From assembly GCA_963966185.1 (NCBI GenBank), contig CAWZYM010000301.1, forward strand, positions 1 through 64,000: a stretch of DNA of 64,000 nt, read 5' to 3'. The number at the start of each line of letters is the position of its first letter. Position 1 is the first letter of the stretch. The notes under the pieces were generated by a model. The model had not been told where the DNA came from. It did not search any database and saw only the letters and a program-made list of their open reading frames with translations. The stretch comes from Rhabditoides inermis (Eukaryota; Nematoda; Chromadorea; Rhabditida; Rhabditidae). This document shows positions 1 through 10,659 of this stretch, piece after piece. Made by a program: the position numbers and the translations under genes.

Positions 1-75
1 TCCATTTTTCTTTTCGAGCTCATGAAAAAAAATCATGTAATTACATACGTTTCACAAACACTTGAAAGCTTGTCG

Positions 76-289
76 TCAGGTTGAATAAACAATTACACAT
101 CCGTTTGGAGACGTATTTACCGCAATCCATTCAACCCACCATCGCCCGCCGATCCCTCCCTCGATTCCACGTGACGGAGAATGGTGCCAGGCTGGAGAAG
201 AGAGGGATGAGAGGGAGAGGGAGAGAGAGGGAGAAGAGAGAGGGAGGGAGAGCGAGAGAGGGAGAGGGAGAGAGAGAGGGGGAGAGGGA

Positions 290-336
<47 letters not shown>

Positions 337-1492
337 AGTCGCTCCACTCACGGGCATCTTTCCTATGACGGCGGCGACCCCTCCGGAGTCCCTGTTCGAA
401 TGGACGATGACCGTGAGCACAGACAGTCCCCTCCTCCATCTCCGGAACTGTCTCCTGCCGAACCTGCAAAGAATTCATTTTATTTATTTTATGAATCTGT
501 GTTAAAAAAATGCGGTCATTGTCAGTTTCTCTTTTCCATTCGAAACGCCTTCGAAAACAGTTTTGTTTCAAGCGTGGAAGAGGCTATTTGGATACTCCAA
601 CGTCCAACGCACTCATATTTTGTCGAAAATTTCGAAAACAAATTGTAGGCGTGAGAAACGTTGGTTAACGGGATTTTGTAAGTTGCGTTTGATAAGTTTG
701 TATTTTCTTTTGTTCCCTCACCATCTTCCTTTCCGTATTGCCGCCTCCGCTCGAACCGAACTCGCCGCATTCCCTGGAAGAATCACAATATTTTACATTC
801 CTACATACCTGCACGTGTGAAATGCCCGAAAATGGGAGGAAGACACAGATGGGAGGGTTAGACCGTGAGACAATCAGCTCTCGTTCTACCTGAGTGTCTC
901 CAGTTCCTCCTCTGGTACGAATGGAATGCCCAGGCTGCCACTCCGCCGGAACCGCCTTTTGAACTCCTCGATACGAAGACGGTTCTCAGAACTGCTAGTC
1001 ATTACTAGATTCGTTTCAGAAATTTGAGTAAAACTGAGTGAAGAGAGTTTTATATCTTCTTTCCTAGATCAAACCACGGAATTTTATCGAGTTTCGGATG
1101 AAATACGCAGTAACCTTTCTCGCAGAAGTATCGCCGTGCGTGTATGCATTGAAAGCTCGCGATTTCAAAATATGCGTGACCAACCCGCTGGGTGCGCTAT
1201 GTTTGGAATGTCTCGAGCCAAAACACTCCTGCAGTTCACGTTATACGTGGTTTTTATTACAAAAAGTTTATTGCAAAAAAAAGGGTGATATCAAGTTCAA
1301 GTTCTTTGTGTGGTTTTTCAGTTGTGATATCCATTCGCATCAGAAAGTCGCCAATCGCTATCAAACTATGTACCGAGAGCCGTACTGAATCTAAAAACGC
1401 GGAAGAAAAAACAACATGTGAAAAAATGGAAGTATTTAAATAAGTGAAATAAAATGTAAAGTGAGAGAGAAAGAAAGTGGGAGAGAGGAGGG

Positions 1493-1532
<40 letters not shown>

Positions 1533-1607
1533 CCCACGTGCTCTGACTGAGTGTCCTCTTTGCCGGCGTCTTGTTGGCGTAGTAGTAGAACTTCATCGCA
1601 GAAGCCA
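76..1607 (-). CDS. Unknown five-exon protein
   Basis: Not recognised. Five exons can be joined in phase on the minus strand: about 1538-1607, 891-994, 722-773, 352-461 and 76-191, each bounded by GT and AG. The start is the ATG at 1607, reading MASAMKFYYYANKTPAK. The product is about 150 residues. The second exon is the most protein-like, with a basic stretch FKRRFRRSGSLGIPFVPEEE. The last exons are rich in Arg and His, then Gly and Trp (GGIGGRWWVEWIAVNTS). No signal peptide or membrane segment is visible. The intron between exons 4 and 5 is almost entirely a (GA)n tract. The model rests only on splice signals and phase; the last two exons are the weakest part. Confidence 0.42.
184..337. repeat. 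(GA)n purine tract in intron
   Basis: A GA/GGA-rich low-complexity tract about 150 bp long. It fills an intron of the minus-strand gene, where it reads as a CT-rich run before the acceptor. It creates spurious Ser-Leu and Arg-Glu reading frames on both strands. Confidence 0.9.
1440..1533. repeat. (GA)n tract in first intron
   Basis: A near-pure GA repeat that starts a few bases inside the first intron of the minus-strand gene ending at 76. It carries no coding signal. Confidence 0.85.
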
Positions 1608-1609
1608 TT

Positions 1610-2300
1610 CTGAAGGTTGGGAGAATCAAAGACATTAGAACATTATGTACAGTACAAAAAGGTCCCTGTAGTAACTACAAGTACACAGTAGTAAACAGGA
1701 TAGATTTCGATAAACCTGCTTCGTAGCAAAACAGAAACAGTGTGAGAACTCACTCTTTGGGCGAATTCATACAGCCTATACCAGACAAGCGCGGAATCTG
1801 ACAATGGGAGAAGGAGGAGGAGGAGGAGAGATGGACATAACGATAGGGGAGAAGGAGGAATGTGGTATGAGGAATGTATGGTGTATATCGGATTGCGCCG
1901 TTTCTCAACCGCCTGGGCCTTCATTTGCTATGCGCGCAACCCACCTATCAATCCCCTATCGCGTTTCCTCATTATACCATACGTGCATACGAGCGGATAC
2001 ATCATTCTCTCCCCTCTCTCTCTCTTCCTCTCTTTCTCTTTTCGCGGAATACCTCCCTTTCTCTTATTTCTCTACATCTCTCTGCCTCTATCTATCTCGG
2101 TCTACAAACAATGCACGCGAGATTCTATCAAGAAAAATTAGAAAACACGCACGTTGCCAACATTCTCGAGATTGCGAAGAAAAAGTAACTCTCCCCCACG
2201 AAACGGCAACCTGTAAATAGCCTACGCTCCCACGATTCACTAATATTGTAGGTTCCCATACAAAATCAATACCAAACTACTACCCAGAAATTATTGAAAC
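1610..2300. other. Non-coding spacer
   Basis: Upstream of the first minus-strand gene. It holds a GGA-rich patch near 1805-1860 and CT-rich patches near 2008-2090. I see no exon here that survives a splice-phase check. Confidence 0.5.
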
Positions 2301-2386
2301 TTTGTTCTTAACCGGTACTAGGATGTTTGTGCTGTTTGATGATTGATAACATATGGATAAACTATTATTATTATTATTATTATTAT
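2301..2386 (+). mobile_element. 5'-truncated non-LTR 3' end
   Basis: Positions 2301-2386 match the 3' end of the retrotransposon at 12326-16106, which reads on the opposite strand. The shared block includes TTCTTAACCGGTACTAGGAT and GATAACATATGGATAAAC and ends in an (ATT)n tail. The copy is only about 85 bp, a typical dead-on-arrival insertion made by target-primed reverse transcription. It shows that the family ends in (ATT)n. Confidence 0.85.
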
Positions 2387-2541
2387 CTGATATCAAAATC
2401 AAATACAAAACAGCTTATAATCCGGAGCAAACTGCCAAGGGAAAAATGAAATAAATGCTCACATTCTACCAAAGTCCTTTATCACGGAATTCTAAGAGCA
2501 AAATGATGGAAGAGATTCAGAAATGTTAGTGGAGTGGGGAA

Positions 2542-3278
2542 TCAGACTAGGACACTGCTGGAGCCAGATTTGTACTCGAAGATGGGAGAGTCTTCTCTCG
2601 CATCGACACGTTTCGGGCGGCGACAGAAACAGTAGTAGACCACTGAAACAATACAGGTCAGTGGTAGTGGACTGGTGCACTGACAAGAGAGGAGAATGAG
2701 GACGGAGATGGATCCAGTGAGCATCTGGGAAGCATTCTTCTTATCGAGCAGGGCAGACACTCCGGAGTATTCGCTAGCAGGCACCTGAAAAGTATGTGCG
2801 CGTGTATTTCCGAACAACGGCAACTCCTTACGACTCACCACAGAATCCGCGCCTTTCTTGCTCTTCTTCACTCCGAGATTCTGTGACATTTTGAAAGCGA
2901 TCAGATCGTTGTCAGCCGTGTTCGAGTGTTTCTTTGAGGAGAACGACATCGGCTGGTCAGTCGACCCACGGTCAGTCGGTCCGAAAGGCCCCTCGGTCGC
3001 CTGGCTGTTATCGAGCGTGTCTTTCGCAGACTCTTCACTGGTCGATTCGTAGCTGGGTTGCTCATTCGCCTGGCGGAATCCAAGAAGACCATCGGTTGTT
3101 GTGCTCGTTTCCTCGGCAGTCGGAGTCGGCTCCACGGTGGTCGACTCAGCCGAGTGGTGGTATACGATGGGCAGATCGTCCTTCAGCCTGGATTCATCGG
3201 TAGACGTCGGCACGTCATCCTCGACCACATATTTGTGCTCGCCAAAACCCACGTTCACATCCTAGAAGAGCTTCATGG

Positions 3279-3335
<57 letters not shown>

Positions 3336-4515
3336 CTAGGTAGTCCGCACCCTCTTGACGCGAGGCACCCTCTTGTGTGGCTGCAGTCCCTCCATGGCCG
3401 CCACACTGCTATACTTGGCAGACGGATCGAAAAACTGCTTCAAGTAGTTGTACACCTAAACAAAGTGAATCAGGCGATACGTCAGACGAAAATATCTAGA
3501 CTATTAGGATTTGCGCACCTTGGATAGAGGTACGGTGAAGTAGAAGTCGTCGTCCCTTTCCTCCAGCGCGCCTTCCATAACTGACTCGCCGTCGACAGGA
3601 GGAGTCTGAACCTGCAAGGGTGCATGTGCTCTTTCTATGCATCATCCACTCCACACTCGTCTCAGTTCCCAACTGTCCACCCTTTCCTTCCCCACCTTCT
3701 CCACCTGTCCCGACTTGAACACCCTCTTCTCCATTTCCATCTGCTTCTCCTCCCTCTCCCTGTCCTTCGGGACTCTCGGCGGAGGCGGCAGAGCCTTCTT
3801 CAAGCGATCGTCGCTTTTCATACATCCCGCCTAAACGGGTACTGTAATCTACCGTAAATCTAACTATATGTACCCAGATCTGCTCCATTCGGAACTTCTT
3901 GTCGTAGGGGAGCACTTTCTGCACGGCCGGACCGATGAGACGCGCGCCTCGGCATTCATCGATAGAGAACGAGATCTGAAATACTGTATTGTTGTCTAGG
4001 TATACGTTAGTCTACAGTACCTCGAGATAGTCGAGTGGTGCTACAGGATTCGGGAACGGCAGGCCGTCCTGCAGGTCCTTCAGGTCTTTTCCGACCGCCA
4101 CCAGCGAGGATTTCTGGAAGTCCGGTGTGAAGATGAGAGCGAGAAAGAGAGAAAGATGGAGGAAGAACGTCGTGGGTGGTCCCCACCTGGTTGCTGCACG
4201 TGAGCCGACAGTGCTTGTCAGTGATCTCGGTCACTTTCAGGTAGTCAAAGTCGGTGAATGCGACGGCGCCGGAGGGAACACTGCAATATCGATCGATTAT
4301 CGATCGATTCCATCTCCACTCACCCCACAGCCAGACCGTCTCCTATGTTCACGGTGAGTCTGTCGACACCCGACGTGTCGAACGACGCGCAGCGACGGCC
4401 TTCGATCAATATCGATAATTCGATGACTCGATCGATACGTACATGTGTCGAGGTGGAGGTCGGCGTCGGCATGGATGGCCGCCAGAAGGCCGGCAGCCAG
4501 GCAGAGAAGACGCAT
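2542..4515 (-). CDS. Secreted/type I single-pass membrane protein
   Basis: Family not recognised. The ATG at 4515 opens a signal peptide (MRLLCLAAGLLAAIHADA). Exons then follow in phase with motifs ASFDTSGVDRLTVNIGDGLA, AFTDFDYLKVTEITDKHCRL, ISFSIDECRGARLIGPAVQK, AGCMKSDDRLKKALPPPPR and FYFTVPLSK. The ectodomain of about 250 residues has spaced Cys and a dibasic stretch (RVPRVKR) that could be a furin-type cleavage site. An acidic Ser/Thr-rich stalk follows, then a short hydrophobic segment (TGSISVLILLSLVYYCF) and a basic tail ending SSSVLV, which resembles a PDZ ligand. Total length is about 440 residues in roughly nine exons. The layout (signal, cleavable ectodomain, one membrane span, short tail) recalls ZP-type or sarcoglycan-like receptors, but I cannot assign either. 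Confidence 0.68.
3280..3334. repeat. (GA)n tract in intron
   Basis: A GA repeat inside the intron that separates the dibasic site exon from the stalk exon of the minus-strand membrane-protein gene. On the coding strand it reads as CT and lies upstream of the acceptor. Confidence 0.85.
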
Positions 4516-5106
4516 GGGGGAAGAATGACTGGAGGGAGCGAGGGAGAGAGGGTGGCATTCGAGAGCGTCTGGTACGTAAGCGCGACTGTCAACAACAAGC
4601 ACAATGATTTTTGATATATTCAAATCTCCCCCCTCCCCGTTTCGAGAAAACTTGACGTACCCCTTTCACCAATGCCATCCTTGCCTTATCGATGCCGCAA
4701 CGCAAAGTGATAACAACACGGTCTATTGATAAGATTCGATCGGCGTTGTTTTCCACTCACATACACTCCATACTGTTAGAATAGTATGCATCCACCGTGC
4801 AATCCCACCTCCAAACATGTTTTCTCTCTACTCTCCATGTCTGACCTTCATCGATTTGCTAGTCGTGTAGCTTGTAGTCTAGCCGCTGCCTGCGTAGAAA
4901 AGACGCCCCACTGTCGCGATAACACTCTCTCTCTCTCACTTCGCTCTCGCCCCATGTGCCCGATTTGGGATGTGTTTTTCCCGCTGGCTACATTCTAGCT
5001 TACTTTTTATGGTACATTAATTACAATCCACAATCTTATTCACCGTGTTTTGCCTAGAATCCTCGTTCCACCTATTTGCTCGGTGTAATTGCAGTCACCG
5101 CCGGTT
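4516..5106. other. Intergenic spacer, divergent promoters
   Basis: The spacer between the minus-strand membrane-protein gene and the plus-strand hydratase gene. No supportable exon is seen. Confidence 0.5.
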
Positions 5107-5111
5107 GTACC

Positions 5112-5320
5112 CACGGCCCGGATAGTTGCACAGCGCGCCTCACAGAGAGAGCGGCTGGCGCGCAGGCTGCCCCGCGAGTGAATGAGCGCGTAGCGATTTC
5201 AAGAGAGAAATTATCGCGCTCAACCGCTTGCTGGAAAATTCGCAAAAGAGCAGAGCGTCGCGTGTATGCGGCGCGGTCATGGGCCTGACCGCTCTCGACT
5301 GTGCAACTATCCGGACCATG
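5112..5320 (+). mobile_element. MITE with 22-bp TIR and 5-bp TSD, copy 1
   Basis: A 209-bp non-coding element. Its left end reads CACGGCCCGGATAGTTGCAC and its right end is the imperfect reverse complement, giving about 22 bp of terminal inverted repeat. GTACC occurs directly on both sides (5107-5111 and 5321-5325), a 5-bp target duplication. A second copy lies at 41252-41447 in the opposite internal orientation and is similar throughout. TIRs starting CAC plus a 5-bp duplication suggest Transib-like mobilisation, but the terminus does not match the usual Transib heptamer, so the superfamily is open. Confidence 0.85.
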
Positions 5321-5463
5321 GTACCGTATTGTTTCTGTCTCGAAACGCAGTTCGTCCACCATTGAAACGTGTACCCATCATATCCGCAAACGTGTACCCA
5401 TCAGCGCACCTGTTGAAACGTAACGAAACGTATAACCCTAACGAAACACATAGCAGTGGAGTG

Positions 5464-5990
5464 ATGGACCCGGAGGCCGCGAAGCGTCACACTGTGCCCC
5501 CCGAGTACTTCGAGTACACACAAAGGGACGCCATCATATACGCCATGGGAAGTGAGTGACGGCTATTCTGATTTGAGCTATTGCAATTACCGTAGCCTAA
5601 TTACCAAGCGTCCGAAGTGAAGTAACCCTGCCGGCTGCCGCGCGAGAGTGGAGTCCTGTAGTGGTAATGAATAGAATCATGAAGTAGTGAGCTTATACAA
5701 TTTGAAAATCCTTGCCGCGTTCGAATGACCGGAGAATGAAGTGAACAAGTGGAATGAGGTGATGTTGACAAATGCTTTGTTTCGGGTGGAGTCCAGTTGT
5801 GGTAGAAGTGAAAGAATCGTGAAGAAGAGCGCGTAAGTGTTGGCTGACACATGCCTGGTTGCAGTCGGCTGCCGCGCCAAGGAGGACATCCGCTATCTGT
5901 ACGAGGGACACGAGGAGTTCATGCCCATTCCCACATACGTCGTCGCACCCGGGTTCGCCGCACAGTCACTCATGGACTGGCCCGGTGAGT

Positions 5991-6051
<61 letters not shown>

Positions 6052-6588
6052 CTTTCATTCTGTCTTTTTCAGGAATCGAGTTCGACCTGACCCGCATCCT
6101 CCACGGAGAGCAGTACATCGAGGTGAGTGGCAGGATAACTTTTGATTACTGTAATGAATTATTCGCCCCCTCAGGTGTATGACAAGTTCCCCTCTGACGG
6201 AAAGCTGCGCAGCGAGTGTAAGGTCGTCGACATTCTCGACAAGGGCAGCGGAGCACTCATCGTCTCCGAGGGTACGTTGTTGTTTGTTGTTGTTGTTTAC
6301 GCGTGTGTTCCAGTCATCACCTACGACGATGCGACCGGCAAGAAGCTGGCGATGCAGCAGTTCGGAACCTTCCAGGTGAGTCTCATTCTTCTCCACTTGC
6401 CCTGACATTCGTCTGTAGTGTAACAATTGAATTCCGATGAACAATTATGTTTTCCTATTGATCAGTGTCTACTGTATCTTTTCCAGATCGGTTCCGGTAA
6501 GTTCGGCGGGCCTAAGTCGTCTCCCCACGTCAAGGTGAGTCGGTGACTCCAGAGGGAGGGAGACAAAGAAATAAAAAGAGAGAGAGAT

Positions 6589-6629
<41 letters not shown>

Positions 6630-7206
6630 CCCTGCAGGAGCCGGCGACGGTTCCGCAGCGCAACCCCGACAAGGTGATCGAGGAGAAAACCAGCGTAGAC
6701 CAGGTGGGGCTGTTTACATGTTTATTTGTTTCTTTACCTCTTTGTTTACCTTACCTATTTCCCGTGCAGGCCGCTCTGTACCGTCTCGGCTCTCTCGACG
6801 TCAACCCTCTCCACATCGACCCCAACTTCGCCAAGGTGAAACTTCTATTCTCTATTTCATGCCTTTGTTCAATGTCATTCTCATCTTATACAGCGAGATT
6901 TTACACGAATTCATTTATTCCTTATTCAGATGTCTGGCTTCAAGAACGGACCGATCCTGCACGGCCTGTGCTCTCTCGGATTCGCTACCAGACACGTCAT
7001 CATGGTGCGTTTCATGTGCGTTTCCGGAACGTATCTGAATGTTTCTCATGGAGGTGTGAAATGAAGGAATAGTGTTTTGTGTGATATAGTGAAAATAACT
7101 ATTTAAGTCTAGGGATACGCCGACAACGACTTCTCCAAGTTCAAGGCTGTAAAGGTGAGGAGAATGAGAGAGAAGGGGGGGGGGGGAGGAAAGAGAAGGG
7201 GAAAGA

Positions 7207-7241
<35 letters not shown>

Positions 7242-7783
7242 TCTCCCTTGCAGGTCCGTTTCTCCTCTCCCGTCATGCCCGGCCAGACGCTGTCGACTGA
7301 GATGTGGAAGGAAGGCAGCAGGGTCGTCTTCCAGGTCAAGGTGAGACAATACGTTTCCATGGGGTTGATACGTTTCCAGAAAGTGTCGACAAATAAGCGC
7401 GTGTGTATGCTATTATGTCCGACGTTCTTATTAAAACTTCCGATTTCCAAGAAAATAACTATCTAATTCTAGTTATAACTAGAATTAGTTATACGTTTCC
7501 CAACCTCAATATCAATTAGTTTTTAATTTCATTTAATCATATCGGACTGTTAAGTGCGCTAAAATATCAGCCTCCCGTTTCGCGTTTCAGCAACAATAGT
7601 TCTATTGAGAGTATCTCTTCATACTCTTCATCGATGTCTTTTTTGTATTGAAGTATAACTATCATTTGAGATAGAAAACATTTGACTTTGAAGTTTACTC
7701 TGTTTTTCCAGGTGAAGGAGACGGGGAAGGTGGTGATCTCGAACGGCTATGTGGAGCTCACCGGGGTAAAGTCATCCCTCTAA
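5464..7783 (+). CDS. maoc-1: Peroxisomal MaoC-type 2-enoyl-CoA hydratase
   Basis: About 290 residues in roughly nine exons, with start [20 protein letters not shown]. It matches the hydratase-2 part of peroxisomal multifunctional enzyme type 2 (HSD17B4) and nematode MAOC-1, an N-terminal hot-dog half followed by a catalytic half. The hydratase-2 motif is at about residues 180-193 ([14 protein letters not shown]), followed by [20 protein letters not shown]; the catalytic Asp and His of DxNPLH are present. The protein ends VKSSL, a plausible type 1 peroxisome signal. It should hydrate trans-2-enoyl-CoA to (3R)-hydroxyacyl-CoA in peroxisomal beta-oxidation, the pathway that shortens ascaroside side chains in nematodes. 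Three introns are dominated by CT or GA tracts. The SCP-2 gene lies next downstream on the same strand, about 850 bp away. Confidence 0.93.
5995..6058. repeat. (CT)n tract in hydratase intron
   Basis: A CT repeat that starts a few bases after the donor of an intron in the hydratase gene and runs nearly to the acceptor. Further GA tracts fill the introns at 6550-6626 and 7157-7240. Confidence 0.9.
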
Positions 7784-8636
7784 CCGCCCACGCACTAACC
7801 ACCCACCCACGCATGCAGATCTAGCCCCGCCCCCTCGCACGCCCACGCACCATCCACTGACCCCGATTCAACACTAGTCACACACTCTCCTATCAATTCA
7901 CTTTCTCTGCATGTGCATGTACTAATAAATGTGTTATTGATGTTTTGAACTGCACTTTTTTGTTGTGTAAGTCAAGAATCACAGAGAAGAGTGTAGTGTA
8001 GCCTTATCATACGTGTATTAGTGATGATCGAGAGAGTAGGTGATAAGGGGAACATGTGAGATAGTATAAGTGAGTGGCATGATGGGTGAAGGACTTTAGA
8101 CGTGTCTCTCTTACATGCACCAGAAGTTTCTTTTCCTGTTGACCACCTTCGAACCTTGTTTGTTTAATTTTTGTTTCGCACTTTGTCAGTCAATAGTGCA
8201 TTGAAATACTTCAGTTTCTTGTCATACCACGAAACAAGCGTCTGGAATTTCACTTTCGACACGAATCTCAAATTTGTTGATCATCAGTGACGTTCTGCAC
8301 TTATTATCAATGTTATCACCGCGTGATGTTGATTGTAAACTGTTTACCGCTGCAGTCTAACTCCCTATAGTGTAGTGTCCACGTATTTTGATGGAAACTA
8401 CATGGTGTTGAGATGAGAGATCGAAACTACACAACTCAAGACTGCGAAGTATAAATGAGTCGCGGCGGTTGTTCACAGCATACGTTCACCTGTGCATATT
8501 TCTACGTTCTTTTCCAACTTCTGATCGAATATTATTGTGACAGTGAGTGTCCACATGCGCGTGTCACACTGTCCTCTTCCATCACCCTTCTCATACCCCG
8601 TGCTTGCAGTCTCCCTCCCCTCCCTCCCCTCCAAAG
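7784..8636. other. Spacer between hydratase and SCP-2 genes
   Basis: A possible polyadenylation signal, AATAAA, occurs at about 7924, consistent with the end of the hydratase transcript. Just before the SCP-2 ATG, the sequence TGCTTGCAG near 8609 could serve as a 5' UTR or trans-splice acceptor. No other exon is visible. Confidence 0.5.
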
Positions 8637-8927
8637 ATGACCCTCAAGTCTGCCGAGCTCTTCGCCCAGATCGCCAGGGAGCTCCCCAACAACAAGGACG
8701 CCGTCAAGAAGGTACGGCAAACTGAACGTAAACGTATCTGAGTTTAACGTATTGAGTGACGCCTTCGAAAAGGTTAGAAGGTATGATTTGTGAGACCTGT
8801 TGTGTTTTCATAATCCAATACGAGAACGTATACGAATTGTTTCGTTTTAGGTGAACGGAATCGTGCTCTACGACATCACTCAGGGAGGAAAGCCGGCAGC
8901 CAAATGGAGTGAGTAACATCTAACTCC

Positions 8928-8986
<59 letters not shown>

Positions 8987-9605
8987 TCTCTCCCTCTCTC
9001 TCCCTCCCTCTCCCTGTCTCCGTCTCTCCGTCTCTCCCCCCCCCCTCTCATCGCTATCTTCCAGCTCTCGATCTCAAGACTGGTGCTGGTTCCATCTACG
9101 AGGGAGAGCCCAAGGACGGAGCCAAGGTTAGAATTTTTGAACGGTATTTGGATGTATTCATGTGTTTTAACGAAATTTCTCTCTCTCTCTTTCTCTCAAA
9201 ATGAAATACGAATAATCTATGTTCAAGCGACAAAATCAAAAAAAAATATTTTGAAGGTGGATTGAACGCTAGTGACAGTGACAACACAAGAAATCCTTTG
9301 CAAAAAAAGCTTTTTTCAGGCGACCGTGACTATGACTGTGGATGACGAGGACTTCGTGAAGATCGCCAGTGGACAGCTCGACCCCACCAAGGTACGCTTT
9401 CCTCCTTCCCTCTCTATACACACACACACTCTCTCTCTCTTTCTCTCTCTCCCTCTCTCTCCCTCTCTCTCCCTCTCTCTCCCTCTCTCTCATCCCTGCC
9501 TCTCTCCAGGCCTTCATGGGCGGCAAGATCAAGGCCAAGGGCAACATCATGATGCTCCAAAAGCTGCAGGGCATCCTCAAGGGCGCCGGAAAGGCAAAGC
9601 TCTAA
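8637..9605 (+). CDS. nlt-1: SCP-2 domain lipid transfer protein
   Basis: A stand-alone SCP-2 (sterol carrier protein 2) domain of about 119 residues in five exons. The start is MTLKSAELFAQIARELPNNK. Core motifs include GIVLYDITQGGKPAAKWTLD, a short Gly-rich turn, the strand VTMTVDDEDFVKIASGQLDP and AFMGGKIKAKGNIMMLQKLQ. It ends GKAKL, so AKL is a classical PTS1 peroxisome signal. The family binds fatty acyl-CoA and sterols and presents them to peroxisomal beta-oxidation enzymes. Length and lack of a dehydrogenase domain match the small nematode nlt-1 protein better than DHS-28, where SCP-2 is fused to the dehydrogenase. Introns contain CT tracts (8930-9045, 9180-9198, 9430-9491). It follows the hydratase on the same strand. 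Confidence 0.92.
8928..9050. repeat. (CT)n tract in SCP-2 intron
   Basis: A CT-rich tract of about 120 bp occupying most of an intron of the SCP-2 gene. It ends in CCCCCCC just before the acceptor. Confidence 0.9.
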
Positions 9606-9973
9606 TCGATTCATCGATTGATTTACATTCTGTGTATATATTTTCCGCCAGCTATTTATTGTTCTTCGACTGTGATGGCTCAAGTGATTTGTGATAAATT
9701 TGAGAAATACGTATTTTTTTTCTTTTAAATTATTCATTTACACTCAAGGGCATTCACTCGTCAGGAAGTCATCATTATTTGGATATACCATATACATGTA
9801 TTTTTTCAATGATCTGAAAACGCAGAAATGTCGCAGGTAACTGGCACACATGCAGCTCTCATCAATAGGAAGCACTGTTCCCACGAAATGAATTACAATG
9901 ACAATACACGCGAATCCAAAGTGAAAGTGATAGAAATACACATCAAACTGGTGAATTTCACATTTCTCCGAAA

Positions 9974-10096
9974 ATGCACGTCTTCTTGCTTTCGCTATTC
10001 GCATGTTCGTTCGCTCTCGATGAAAGAATTCTGGGGTATAGATGTAAGGAGAAGCAACCGTCTATCAAGGTAAGACTCTCTCTCTCTCCCTTCCTT

Positions 10097-10136
<40 letters not shown>

Positions 10137-10230
10137 CTCTCTCTTCCCTTCCCTCTCTCTCTCTCTTCAGTGGTTCAAACTGGCTATTCGTGACGAGTGC
10201 TATGCATATGAACACCTCGGATGTGATGAC
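9974..10230 (+). pseudogene. Kunitz-like secreted gene, 5' part, interrupted
   Basis: Two exons of a small secreted gene. Exon 1 (9974-10069) gives a signal peptide (MHVFLLSLFACSFALDERI) and the first Cys (GYRCKEKQPSIK). Exon 2 starts at 10171 with WFKLAIRDECYAYEHLGC, like the second half of a Kunitz domain. Reading then runs into repeat DNA at about 10231. The 3' exons are at 16297-16550, beyond a composite insertion of about 5.9 kb. The paralogue at 20164-21049 keeps the whole structure in under 900 bp. The introns between the two exons are CT-rich. The gene is inactive unless the whole insertion is removed as an intron, which seems unlikely. Confidence 0.75.
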
Positions 10231-10439
10231 ACCTCACGGAAAGTGTCTCAAGTCATCCGCTCCGAATTGCACCTAATTAGGCTCAGTCGATAGCTGATGG
10301 CCTACTGATCAATGTTGTCTGTGATCATTTTTGCTGCGAAGCACGTTAAAGTACCGTAATCCTACCGTAAAGTCTCGACGATTTTTGAGACTTCCAACTC
10401 TTGCGGGTCGATAACGCGTTTAAGAGAGGACGATTTCAT

Positions 10440-10512
10440 CTCGGTAGGCCTAGTGGGTAGTGAAGCAGCCTGGTATTCTGACAATGCCGGGTTCGATCCG
10501 GGCTACGATTTT
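10440..10512 (+). repeat. tRNA-like segment in left TIR
   Basis: The segment has a box-A-like TAGTGGGTAG and a box-B-like GGGTTCGATCC followed by GGGCTAC, in tRNA order and roughly tRNA spacing. The acceptor arm pairs poorly, so this is a tRNA-derived module and not a working tRNA. The equivalent segment in the right TIR (about 12125-12170) lacks the part between the two boxes. Confidence 0.6.
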
Positions 10513-10659
10513 TTTGTTTTTGCAAAATTGTTAGATCGAATTTTTTCGTTTTCTGTTTTCGAAAATCAGTCTTTTAATTGTTTTTGTGCTGGCACGTTGT
10601 TTTTTGTTATTTTTCCAACATATTTTGTAGATGAGTGTCTGTGCGAAGCGCGTGACTGG

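Noticed and set aside
81..368. Long Arg-Glu, Ser-Leu and Pro-Ser reading frames at GA/CT tracts, here and at many other positions
   Set aside because: They are translations of dinucleotide repeats. They occur in several frames and on both strands, and lie inside introns of supported genes.
10440..10512. A functional tRNA gene
   Set aside because: Box A and B words are present, but the acceptor arm and anticodon arm do not pair properly, and the segment is part of a transposon TIR with a deleted mirror copy.
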